64,000 bases of DNA, taken from NCBI RefSeq assembly GCF_023023025.1, contig NZ_CP095481.1, positions 2,852,001 through 2,916,000 on the forward strand. The letters run 5' to 3'. Shown here one piece after another: positions 23,978 through 32,048 of this stretch (position 1 is the stretch's first letter; each line of letters begins with the position of its first letter). The stretch comes from Amycolatopsis sp. WQ 127309 (lineage in GTDB: Bacteria; Actinomycetota; Actinomycetes; Mycobacteriales; Pseudonocardiaceae). The notes under the pieces were generated by a model. That model was given only the letters and a program-made list of their open reading frames with translations, was not told the origin of the DNA and made no database searches. The position numbers were made by a program, and so were the translations under genes.

Positions 23978-26256
23978 GCCAGGTCGATCCGCGCCAGCTC
24001 GAGCCGGCGGTAGGCGCGATCGTGGAGCGACCAGACGTCGAGGACGTCGTCGTCCAGCTCCGGGTACGCGATGACGAGCCGCGCGGGCTCGGCGCCGTCC
24101 GCGCGGTAGACGACGTCCACCGGGATGCCGGCTTCGAGCTGCCAGCAGAGTTGCTGCTGCTTCGGCGTGAGCCGCCCCGCGTAGCGGTCGCTCATCGCCC
24201 GCGCGAGCTGCCCGCGCAGCAGGCTCGGGCCGCTCGGCGGGGCCGCCAGCAGCCGGTCCGCGTGGTCCAGCGGGTCGGGTTTCCGGTCGGCGGCTTCGGG
24301 ATCGCGGATGGCGACCTTCGGCTCGCCCTGCTCCCGCGCCGGCAGCACGACGCTCCCGTCGGCGGCGTGGTGCGTCGGCGCGTAACCGGCGTCGCGCAAC
24401 GCTTCGAGCGTGCGTGAGGCGTCCACTGTGGACGTCAACACCGTCGGAGCCACTGAGCGCAGGCCGAGTTTCACGAGCTTGCGGTGCGCCGCGATTTCGG
24501 CGAGCACCGCGGGTTCACCGGTGACGACGCTCGCGACGTCGAACACCTGCGCCTCGCCGTGCCGCCGCGCGACGTCGTTGACCAGGTACACCAACGGCTG
24601 CGGCAGCTCGCCGCCGGCGATCGCTCCCAGTTCGCCGAGCAGCTCGGCCGCCGTCGCGCCCTGGTCGAAGGCCCGCCGGACGGTCGACGGCGAGAACCGC
24701 CAGCTCGTCGCCGTGCCCTGGGTCTCGCGATCGGCGGCGCGGTCCAGCTGCGCGGCGAGGCGGGCGTCGGGGGAGCCGGGCACGATCGCGGTCAGGTCGG
24801 TGCCGAACAACGCCGTCGTGCGGGCGTGGGCCACCAGTTCTTCGGTGACGGCCACGAGCTTGCCCGGGTCGAGCAGCGCGCGCCCGGCCTTGGTGACGGC
24901 GCCGTGCGCGACGGCGCCGAGCAGCTCGCCCTCGGCGAGCGCGGCCTGCACGTGCCCGGCGAAGTCCTCGGCCGCCAGCATCGGTGCGTGCCACTCGGCG
25001 AGCCGCGTCAGCGCGTCGACGTCGGTGATCCCGGTGCCGGGTGCCAGCCGGGCCAGCAACCGCACGACCAGCCGTCGCACCTGCGCGCCGTGGCCCGGGC
25101 CTTCCACCGGCGGCGCGGGTTCCCACCAGGTCGTGAGCAGCAGGCGGTGGAGCAGCGCCGGGCCGGGGCGGACGACGTCGGGGTCCGGTTCGAGCGTGGG
25201 CGGCGGCGCCTTCTGGCCCCGGCGCGGCGGGTTGGGCTCCTCGGCGAGCAGCAGCCCGGTCTGCACGGCGAGGTCGATGGCCAGCTCGATCTCCGCGGGC
25301 GTCGCGCGGACCTCCTTGGCCACCTTCTTGATCAGCCGCGACCCGATCGTGCCGTCCTTGAGCAGCGGAAACGGCTCGGCGGCGGCGAGTTCGAGCACCG
25401 CCGAGACGCGGTCGAGCAGCCGCAACGCGGCGGCCGACGACGCGGCTTCGGCCGACTCGGCGCCGATGTGGACGACGGGGGTTTCGGGCTCCACCGGCGT
25501 GAACGGCAGGGGGTGGTCCGGGCCGCGCAGGGCCAGCGACACCTCGACGGGCATGGCGGCGCTGCCGTAGTACGTCCCGAACAGGAAGCCGCGCTCGAAC
25601 GCCCAGGCCTCCGGCGTGCCCGGCAGCGGCGTCACGGCGTTGATCTCGGGAACGCCGTCGGCCATGTCCCGCAACAGTTTCTGGACGGGCTCGGGTGCTG
25701 TGCCGGCCAGCTCGCGCAGGCCGTCGGCGTCCCGGAAGAACTCCACGAGGCCGCTCAGCAGCTCGGTCCGGCGCACGTCGTCCGGCAGGCCGACGGCCCG
25801 CGACAGCTGCGCGAGCCGCGTCGTGCCGAGCTCGCCGAGCAGGTGCGCGGCCGGTTCGCCGAGGCCGTCCGCCCGGAAGTTCGTCCGGTGCAGCAGCTCC
25901 GGCAGCGTGACGCCGCCGGGCTCGCGCCAGACCAGCGCCCGGTCCGCCAGTTCGTCCACAAAGGACTCGGCGACGGCGGGACCGGTACCGAGCAGCCGCG
26001 CGACGTCGGCGATCGGCGCGGGTCCGGTGCCCAGCGCGTGACAGAGCTGCAGGGCCCGCACGACCTGCGCGTGCGGCGTCGGCAACCCGAGCAGGGCCTC
26101 GTTCAGGGAGGCGGCGGTGCCGAGCCGGGCGGCGACGACGTCCAGCCGCCGCGGCCACGGCTCCCCGAGCACGTCCGGCCGGTGGGCCAGCACCGTCGCC
26201 AGGCGCCCCCGGTCGAGCTCCGCGAGCCGCCCGAGCAATCCGTCGGCGGTGGTCAT
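23974..26256 (-). CDS. Helicase-associated (XPB/Ssl2 N-terminal-like) protein without motor domain
   Basis: A 760-residue protein of the actinobacterial family annotated as helicase-associated or helicase C-terminal domain-containing (for example Rv0862c of M. tuberculosis, which lies beside the XPB helicase gene). It starts MTTADGLLGRLAELDRGRLATVLAHRPDVL and ends with the XPB-like VTPKQQQLCWQLE-type region (here LTPKQQQLCWQLEAGIPVDVVYRADGAEPARLV). No Walker A or DEAD/DEAH motif is present, so it is not itself an ATPase. A role in DNA repair is inferred from family context. Here no XPB helicase gene adjoins it. It contains one GTCCA-N3-TGGAC site (24421). Confidence 0.82.
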   Translation of the reverse strand: MTTADGLLGRLAELDRGRLATVLAHRPDVLGEPWPRRLDVVAARLGTAASLNEALLGLPTPHAQVVRALQLCHALGTGPAPIADVARLLGTGPAVAESFVDELADRALVWREPGGVTLPELLHRTNFRADGLGEPAAHLLGELGTTRLAQLSRAVGLPDDVRRTELLSGLVEFFRDADGLRELAGTAPEPVQKLLRDMADGVPEINAVTPLPGTPEAWAFERGFLFGTYYGSAAMPVEVSLALRGPDHPLPFTPVEPETPVVHIGAESAEAASSAAALRLLDRVSAVLELAAAEPFPLLKDGTIGSRLIKKVAKEVRATPAEIELAIDLAVQTGLLLAEEPNPPRRGQKAPPPTLEPDPDVVRPGPALLHRLLLTTWWEPAPPVEGPGHGAQVRRLVVRLLARLAPGTGITDVDALTRLAEWHAPMLAAEDFAGHVQAALAEGELLGAVAHGAVTKAGRALLDPGKLVAVTEELVAHARTTALFGTDLTAIVPGSPDARLAAQLDRAADRETQGTATSWRFSPSTVRRAFDQGATAAELLGELGAIAGGELPQPLVYLVNDVARRHGEAQVFDVASVVTGEPAVLAEIAAHRKLVKLGLRSVAPTVLTSTVDASRTLEALRDAGYAPTHHAADGSVVLPAREQGEPKVAIRDPEAADRKPDPLDHADRLLAAPPSGPSLLRGQLARAMSDRYAGRLTPKQQQLCWQLEAGIPVDVVYRADGAEPARLVIAYPELDDDVLDVWSLHDRAYRRLELARIDLA

Positions 26257-26270
26257 CGGCCCAGGCTAGA

Positions 26271-27074
26271 TCACCGTTCGCAGGCCACGCCGTCGCCGTC
26301 ACGGTCGAGCGCGGCCCGGTAGCCGGGCTCGCCGCGGTACAGCGGTGCGGCGCCGGCGGCCTTGGCGGCGGTGCAGTTCTTGTAGTACGCGGCGGAATCC
26401 TGCTCCGGCGCCGGTGCGTCCTGGGTGGTCACCGGCGCGGGCGGCGGCTTCGGGGCCGCCTTGGTGGCCACCGGGGCCGGCGGCTGCGGGATCGGCGTCG
26501 GGCTCGGTGTCGGGGTCGGGGTCGGCGCCGGGACGTCGATCGTGCCGTTGCACGGCGCCGCCCACAGTCCGCTGACGGCCTGGTGCGCCGTGTTTTCGGC
26601 GGCGGCCAGTGCCGGCGCCGCGGCACTCGTCGCGTACTTGAGATAGCCGTTTTGGAGCGCCAGTGTCGCGTAATCCTGCCCGCCGGCCAGCGTCACGGTG
26701 ATGCCGTCGACGGTTTCCGCGCCGAGCTGGACGGTTTTCCCGGAAAGGGTCGTCGCGGCCCAGGCCAGCGATTCCGCCGCGTAACAGCCGACGGTGGTGA
26801 CGGGGGCGATGACACCGAGCACGCGCACCGTTTTCCGGGTGCCGTCGCTGCCGTTCACCACGACGTTCGCGCCGTCCGTCACGGTCTCCACCGTGTAGGT
26901 CACGGCGACCGGCGTGGGGGTCGGCGTCGCGCTGGTCGTGCTGGTGGGAGCCGTGGTCGTCGGTGCGGCGGCCGTGAGCTTCGGCTCGGGCGCCTTCCCG
27001 AAGACGGCGCCGAGCACGAACAGGACGCCGAAAGCGGCCAGGACGATCTTCAGCCAATTCGGTAGGCGCTTCAT
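26271..27074 (-). CDS. Membrane-anchored SNase-like (degenerate) and excalibur protein
   Basis: A 267-residue protein. An N-terminal membrane anchor (WLKIVLAAFGVLFVLGAVFG) and a Thr/Pro linker lead to an OB-fold resembling staphylococcal nuclease (about 62-155: YTVETVTDGANVVVNGSDG, KTVRVLGVIAPVTTVGCYA, GGQDYATLALQNGYLKY). A Pro-rich spacer and a C-terminal excalibur motif (YKNCTAAKAAGAAPLYRGEP, LDRDGDGVACER) follow. In active SNases the segments read DGDT and GIDTPE; here they are DGAN and VIAPV, so the metal-binding Asp and catalytic Glu are missing and nuclease activity is doubtful. ATG at 27074 was chosen as the start of MKRLPNW. Confidence 0.82.
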   Translation of the reverse strand: MKRLPNWLKIVLAAFGVLFVLGAVFGKAPEPKLTAAAPTTTAPTSTTSATPTPTPVAVTYTVETVTDGANVVVNGSDGTRKTVRVLGVIAPVTTVGCYAAESLAWAATTLSGKTVQLGAETVDGITVTLAGGQDYATLALQNGYLKYATSAAAPALAAAENTAHQAVSGLWAAPCNGTIDVPAPTPTPTPSPTPIPQPPAPVATKAAPKPPPAPVTTQDAPAPEQDSAAYYKNCTAAKAAGAAPLYRGEPGYRAALDRDGDGVACER

Positions 27075-27266
27075 GGCGGATTTCCTTGCTCTTCGACGCG
27101 ACGTGCCGACGGTGTACTCGGGAAATCTCCCGCCGTTGTTACGCCGCGGACCGTGATCGACCACCAGTCGTTATCCGGCGGAATGTAACCGTCACGATCG
27201 CGTCACGAACACCCTTTTCGTCGCGAAAACCGTCACAACGGCGCGCGGTCGAGCGACCTGGCGGAC

Positions 27267-28652
27267 GTGATCGAATCCCTCCCGCTGCTCGGGGCCGGCG
27301 GCTACCCCGCGCAGGGCGTCGACTTCACCGCCCTCGAGATCCGGACGACCGGCCTGCGCCCCGGGCGCGTGGTCGAGCTGGCCGCGGTGCGGGTCCGCGC
27401 CGACGGCGTGCTCGCCGGTGAGCTGACGACACTGGTGAACCCGGGGCCCGGCGTGCCGCCCGGCCCGGTCGTCCTGCACGGCATCACGCGGGAAGAGCTG
27501 GACGCCGCGCCGTCGTTCGGCGCCGTGCTGGGGTCACTGCTCAACCTGTGCCGCGGCAGCGTCGTCGTCGCCCACGACCTGCCGTTCCTCACGGCGTTCC
27601 TGGGCAGCGAGGCCGAGCGGCTCGGCGCCCGGGTGCCGGTGCTGCCGGGCGTCGACGTGCTGACGGCCGCGCGGTCCGCCGTCCGGCTGCCCAACTACCG
27701 GCTCGCGACGGTGGCTCCCGCGTTCGGGGTGCCGCGGCCCGGGCCGTCCGCGTTGAGCGGCGCGCGGACCGTCGCGCAGCTGGCGACCGGCCTGTTCGGA
27801 CGGCACGGCTTCACCTTCGCGGCGCGGCCGGTGCTGCCCACGCTGCCGACGTTCGCCGCGGGCCCGTTGCGGCCACGCGAAGACGTCCCGGCGGCCGAGC
27901 CGGGCTGGATGGCCGAAGCCGTCGAGCGGGTCGTCGCCGCTCGGACCGGCGAGGACGCGTACCTGGACCTGCTCGCCGGCGTCGTCGCCGACCAGCACCT
28001 GTCGCCGCCCGAGGTGTCGGCCTTGGCCGCGCTGGCGGACGAAGCGGGCTGGGACGGCGAGAGCGTGCGCGCGACGCACGAGCGGTTCGTGACGGCGTTG
28101 CGGGCGGTCGCCGAAGGGGACGGCGTGGTGACCGCGGCGGAGGCACGCGAACTGCGTCAGGTCGCGACGGCGCTCGGGGTCGCGGAAACCGTCCGCGACC
28201 TGCAGCCCACTGCGGCCGGCAAGCCGACGCGGGTGCTCGTGCTCGGCACGACGGCCGCGGCCGACCAGCTGCGGGCCCGCGTGCTCGCGGAAGGCGTCCA
28301 GCTGGCGAAGAAGCTGACCGGGAGCGTCACGCACCTGGTGGCGGACACGACTGTCGCGTCGAACGAGCCGCGGCTGGGGCGGGCCGGCGAACTGGGCGTC
28401 GTGGTGCTCGGCGTCCGGGAAGCGCCGGTCGCGCTCGGGTTCGAGCCGCCGCCGGCGGCCCGTCCGATCGTGGCGGTCCAGGGAAAGCGGGTCGGCGGGC
28501 GGGTCCTGATGGGCGTCGGACTGCTGCTGATGTTCATCGTCGTCATCGCGATGTTCGGTGGTACTCCGCTGGTCGCCGGGATCTTCTTCGCGATCTTCGG
28601 GGTCGGCGCCCTGCTCGGCGGCTGGTGGCTCGCGCAGCCGCAGACTCGGTAG
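27267..28652 (+). CDS. Exonuclease-fold, TerB-like and BRCT-like membrane protein, probably inactive nuclease
   Basis: A 461-residue protein. An N-terminal DnaQ-like exonuclease fold spans about 15-175 (FTALEIRTTGLRPGRVVELA, VVLHGITREELDAAPSF, VVVAHDLPFLTAFL). A helical TerB-like region spans about 220-305 (DAYLDLLAGVVADQHLSPPE). A BRCT-like domain spans about 310-390 (GKPTRVLVLGTT...KKLTGSVTHLVADTTVAS). Two C-terminal membrane helices (412-455) end the protein. Active DnaQ enzymes have D-x-E before TTG and FD after HN; here they are E-x-R and FL, so catalysis is unlikely. Soluble homologues with intact residues are common in actinomycetes; this looks like a repurposed membrane-bound version. 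The GTG start gives the family N-terminus. Confidence 0.82.
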   Translation: MIESLPLLGAGGYPAQGVDFTALEIRTTGLRPGRVVELAAVRVRADGVLAGELTTLVNPGPGVPPGPVVLHGITREELDAAPSFGAVLGSLLNLCRGSVVVAHDLPFLTAFLGSEAERLGARVPVLPGVDVLTAARSAVRLPNYRLATVAPAFGVPRPGPSALSGARTVAQLATGLFGRHGFTFAARPVLPTLPTFAAGPLRPREDVPAAEPGWMAEAVERVVAARTGEDAYLDLLAGVVADQHLSPPEVSALAALADEAGWDGESVRATHERFVTALRAVAEGDGVVTAAEARELRQVATALGVAETVRDLQPTAAGKPTRVLVLGTTAAADQLRARVLAEGVQLAKKLTGSVTHLVADTTVASNEPRLGRAGELGVVVLGVREAPVALGFEPPPAARPIVAVQGKRVGGRVLMGVGLLLMFIVVIAMFGGTPLVAGIFFAIFGVGALLGGWWLAQPQTR

Positions 28653-28713
28653 CCTCGGTCCGGTGCCGGAACCGGCTCGGTTGAACGAGTGTCCTGCCTG
28701 GTTCACTGGGTCC

Positions 28714-29052
28714 ATGGCGGCGATTCCGGAACTGGCCCTGCGGCAGATCGAGCGGTGGTGCGCTCAGCGGGTACCCGAGCGGGTCCTGGACCAGGTCCGG
28801 GTCGAGTGCCGGACCCGGGGCCGGACGGTCACGATCCTGGAGTGCCGCGCGCCCTGGTCGCCGGAAGCCGGGCCGGAGTGGACCGAACAGAAGATCGCGC
28901 AGCTGCGTCTCGACGAGCACGGGATCTGGTCGGTGCGCTGGGCCGATCGCAACGGCAAGTGGCTGACCTACCCGGACGCGCCGGTCGCCAGTACGCCGCC
29001 GCCCCTGCTGGCCGAGATCGATCGCAATCCCGACGGGATCTTCTGGGGTTAG
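28714..29052 (+). CDS. DUF3024 family protein
   Basis: A 112-residue soluble protein (MAAIPELALRQIERWCAQRVPE ... GRTVTILECRAPWSPEAGPEWTEQKIAQLRLDE ... W.LYYRDR-like WSVRWADRNGKWLTYPD). This matches DUF3024, a small domain common in actinomycetes with no assigned function. ATG 28714 was chosen; the open frame runs upstream but without family-like sequence. Its stop overlaps the convergent MazG-like gene by four bases. Confidence 0.8.
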   Translation: MAAIPELALRQIERWCAQRVPERVLDQVRVECRTRGRTVTILECRAPWSPEAGPEWTEQKIAQLRLDEHGIWSVRWADRNGKWLTYPDAPVASTPPPLLAEIDRNPDGIFWG

Positions 29053-29366
29053 GCCGGCGGGGGGAAGCGCAGCTCGTTGCGGTCGATCTTCGCGTGCGCC
29101 GCCGCCGCGAGGTCGACGCCCAGGCGGTCCGCCAGCTGGAGCAGGTACAGCGTGACGTCGGCGATCTCGTCCAGGACGTTCTTCTCCAGCGCGGGATCCG
29201 CGCGCCACGCGTCGGATTCCTCCGGTGTCAGCCACTGGAACAGCGAGGTCAGCTCGCCCACCTCGCCCGACAAGGCCATCGCCAGGTTCTTCGGGGTGTG
29301 GAACGGCTCCCAGGAGCGGGCGGCCGCGAAGTCGCGGAGGCGCTGGGTCACGTCGTCGAAGGTCAC
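29049..29366 (-). CDS. MazG-like nucleotide pyrophosphohydrolase
   Basis: A 105-residue all-helical protein of the MazG/RS21-C6 group. These hydrolyse non-canonical or excess NTPs and dNTPs to monophosphates and protect the nucleotide pool. The magnesium-binding acidic pattern is visible: ALSGEVGELTSLFQWLTPEE (E-x-x-E) and VLDEIADVTLYLLQLAD (E-x-x-D). GTG at 29366 gives the usual VTFDDVTQRLRDFAAARSW start; the open frame extends far upstream but is not family-like there. Confidence 0.88.
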   Translation of the reverse strand: MTFDDVTQRLRDFAAARSWEPFHTPKNLAMALSGEVGELTSLFQWLTPEESDAWRADPALEKNVLDEIADVTLYLLQLADRLGVDLAAAAHAKIDRNELRFPPPA

Positions 29367-29502
29367 CGGGGTGATTGTCCCCGGGCGGTCACGGACCGCT
29401 AACGGCCGTATGGCGGACTGGCGTTGACCGGTGAATCTCTCACTCAATAGGTTGACCACCGTCGGGATGGTTGCGGGGCCAGGTGCTGGGAAGGGAACGT
29501 AC

Positions 29503-30435
29503 TTGAAGTACCTGCGATCCGTGCGTGGACGCATGCTGGGCATCGCGTTCATCCCCGGGTCAGCTCTCGTCGTCGTCGCTTTGGTGATCGCGGGTTTCCT
29601 GGTCCACCAAGCGGTCCGGACGCGTGAGCAGGCGATGGACACGGCCGCCGCGGCCGATCGGACGGCTCGGGCGGTGGTCTCCCTGCAGGGCCAGCGGGCG
29701 GCCGCGATGGCGACGCCCGACCACCGGTCCTCGGCGTACGCGATTTTCACCCAGCGGATCGACACCACGATCGCCGGGCTCCGCGACTACGCGCGACGCG
29801 CGCCGGACGCGGAATCCGGGTACCAGCAGACCACCGCGATCCAGCTGCTCTCCGTGGCCGAAGGCATGTACCGCGCCGATTCCCTCGCGCTGGCGGGGCT
29901 CGACGACGTGACGCGGCGGTCGTTCGTCCTGGCCGTCGCCGCCTACCGGGCCGAGCTCGCGCAGGTCTCCGGGCAGCTCACCGAGACCGGCCGGGAGGCC
30001 TACGAGGCCGTCACCCGCAGCGCCGACTGGAGCAGGCTGGCCGCCGCCGAAGACGCGCTCGCGGCCGCCGAACCGTTGCCCATCCCCGAATCCACGTGGC
30101 GCGGGGCCGCCTACACCGTCTCGCTGCAGCTCGGTCAGCTCTACACCCGGCAGAGCCAGTACGCCGTGCAGCTGACCCTCGACGACGGCCGCCGGACCCT
30201 CGCCGGCGCGCTCGCGGCGAGCACCGGGATCCTGCTCTGCGCCGTGCTCCTGCTGCTCGTCGTCCGGCGGTTGGTGGCGCGGGTGCCGGTGCCGGTCGTG
30301 CCGATCATGGTGCCGACGATCCACCCGGCGGCCCACGCGGCGATCCCGCGGCCCCGCCACACACGGTCACCGGTGCCGCGGGAACCCGAGCCGTGGCCGA
30401 TGAAAGCCGTGTTCGAAGGCCTGCGACGCCGATGA
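29503..30435 (+). CDS. Sensor-only membrane protein resembling nitrate/nitrite-sensing kinase inputs
   Basis: About 310 residues. The N-terminus MKYLRSVRGRMLGIAFIPGSALVVVALVIAGFLVHQ is almost a signature of the actinobacterial NIT-domain histidine kinases that work with roadblock/LC7 proteins. A helical extracytoplasmic domain (about 40-220) contains the NIT-type QGQRAAAMATPDHRSS-like segment. A second helix (LAGALAASTGILLCAVLLLLVVRRLV) and a short basic, proline-rich cytosolic tail end the protein. No HAMP or kinase domain follows, so it is a sensor without output. TTG 29503 follows a GGAAGGGA Shine-Dalgarno; GTG 29431 is an alternative start. Confidence 0.7.
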   Translation: MKYLRSVRGRMLGIAFIPGSALVVVALVIAGFLVHQAVRTREQAMDTAAAADRTARAVVSLQGQRAAAMATPDHRSSAYAIFTQRIDTTIAGLRDYARRAPDAESGYQQTTAIQLLSVAEGMYRADSLALAGLDDVTRRSFVLAVAAYRAELAQVSGQLTETGREAYEAVTRSADWSRLAAAEDALAAAEPLPIPESTWRGAAYTVSLQLGQLYTRQSQYAVQLTLDDGRRTLAGALAASTGILLCAVLLLLVVRRLVARVPVPVVPIMVPTIHPAAHAAIPRPRHTRSPVPREPEPWPMKAVFEGLRRR

Positions 30436-30523
30436 GGCGCTCACCGAACGTCATCGGCTACTCCGAAAAGAGCACGCGGTTGGCCCACACGCCACCTTGT
30501 CGCCGTGGGGCAGACTGGTGCGC

Positions 30524-31858
30524 GTGAGTCCCCCCTCGGATCTTCGCCCCTACCTGCGCACTTTGGACGCGGAGACGTTGGCGGACCTGTTGCACGCCCA
30601 GGCCGAGCGTGACCCTGAGCTACGCCATTCACTCGAACTGCGGGCCGCGACCCAATCCGGTGACGTCAGTGAGGCGCACCGGCTCCTGGACACCGCGGTG
30701 TCCGACGGGAACGTCGAATACACCGCGAAAGTCGGCGCGGTCCTCGACACCCTGCGGCGGATGCTCGACGCCGGCAGCCGCGCCGATCTCGCGCCGCTGG
30801 CCCGGCGCACGGTCGACGACATCAGCGCGATGTACGAGCAGGCCGGCGACCACCCCGGCGACCTCGGCGACCGGCTGGACCGGGCCGTCGAGATCTACGC
30901 CCGCGCGTGCACCGCCCGGCCGCCGGACCCGGAGAAGCTGGCCGACTGGATCATCGAGGTCGAGTTCGACGGCCCCGGCCGCCCGGTGATCGACCTCGCC
31001 GAGTTCGCGACGGCGCTGGGCGAACCCGGCCTCCGCCGGATCAAGTCCACTGTGGACGACGTACTCGCCGCGAGCGGGCCCGGCCACCGGCGCGACGTGG
31101 CCGAGCGCCTGCAGGAGCAGCTGGCCGAGGTGCTCGGCGACGTCGACGGGCTGGTCGCGATCCTGTCGGCCAAGCCGCCGCGCGTCGACGTCAGCCTCAA
31201 GATCGTGCGCGTGCTGCGGGCCGCGGGCCGGCACAGCGAGGCCATCGCGCACGCCGCCCGCGCGCTCACCCCGCACAAGCACGTCGTCCAGCCGCCCCCG
31301 CAGGAGCAGGACGACGACGTTTCGCGGCGCCGCAAGGAGTTCGACGAGCGGCCCGGCCGCGAGACCTACACCGCGCTGCGCGAAGCCGCGGCGGACGCCG
31401 GGAAGTGGCCGGTCCAGCGGCGGGCCGCGCTGGCCCGCCTGCGCGAGCTGGCCGCTGACGGCGTCGAGCGCGCCGACGAGCTGGCGCGCGTCCTGCTCGA
31501 GGACGGCAGGCCCGACGAGGCCTGGCGCGCCTGCGTCCGGTTCGAGGCATCGCCGCAGGTCCGGCTCGACCTGGCCGAGCTGCGGTCGGCCGAGCACCCG
31601 GCCGAGACGATCCCGGTGTTCCGCGCGGCGGTCGACGAGCTCATCGAGCGCAAGGACCCGCAGTCCTACCAGGAGGCCGCGCGCCGGCTGAAGCTGTTGC
31701 GCGCCTTGCACAAACGCGCCGGGACCCCGGACGAATTCACCGCTTACCTCGGCACGCTGGTGGAAAACCACAAGCGGAAAACGCGGCTGATCACGGAAAT
31801 CCGCGCCGCGCGCATCGCCCTGCCGAAAGCCGTAACCTCGCCGCGCGCGGCTCGTTGA
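30524..31858 (+). CDS. Conserved unknown helical protein (DUF6880/SWIM-associated type)
   Basis: A 444-residue protein, mostly alpha-helical repeats. It starts VSPPSDLRPYLRTLDAETLADLLHAQAERD and ends with AYLGTLVENHKRKTRLITEIRAARI, a tail often seen in proteins linked to SWIM zinc fingers. The SWIM CxCxnCxH motif itself is missing. TPR-like pairs occur in the second half (RELAADGVERADELARVLLEDGRPDEAW). Function is unknown. GTG 30524 was chosen over TTG 30497 because relatives begin with a short segment before the LRxYLRTL helix. One GTCCA-N3-TGGAC motif lies inside (31045). Confidence 0.75.
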   Translation: MSPPSDLRPYLRTLDAETLADLLHAQAERDPELRHSLELRAATQSGDVSEAHRLLDTAVSDGNVEYTAKVGAVLDTLRRMLDAGSRADLAPLARRTVDDISAMYEQAGDHPGDLGDRLDRAVEIYARACTARPPDPEKLADWIIEVEFDGPGRPVIDLAEFATALGEPGLRRIKSTVDDVLAASGPGHRRDVAERLQEQLAEVLGDVDGLVAILSAKPPRVDVSLKIVRVLRAAGRHSEAIAHAARALTPHKHVVQPPPQEQDDDVSRRRKEFDERPGRETYTALREAAADAGKWPVQRRAALARLRELAADGVERADELARVLLEDGRPDEAWRACVRFEASPQVRLDLAELRSAEHPAETIPVFRAAVDELIERKDPQSYQEAARRLKLLRALHKRAGTPDEFTAYLGTLVENHKRKTRLITEIRAARIALPKAVTSPRAAR

Positions 31859-32048
31859 CCGGCTGAACCGGTTTGCACGTGCATCGCCGGCATCGAGCCC
31901 GCCAAGGCGGTCACACCGCTTCTGGCCAGTGATGTCGCGGTGGCCCTGTTCCGCCGTCCGGCTCGGCGCCTCCCCGTCGAGCGGCCGGTGGGACCCGCGC
32001 CAGGGCCACCGCGACCTGCTCGGGAAGCAGGCGTGAAAACATGAACCC

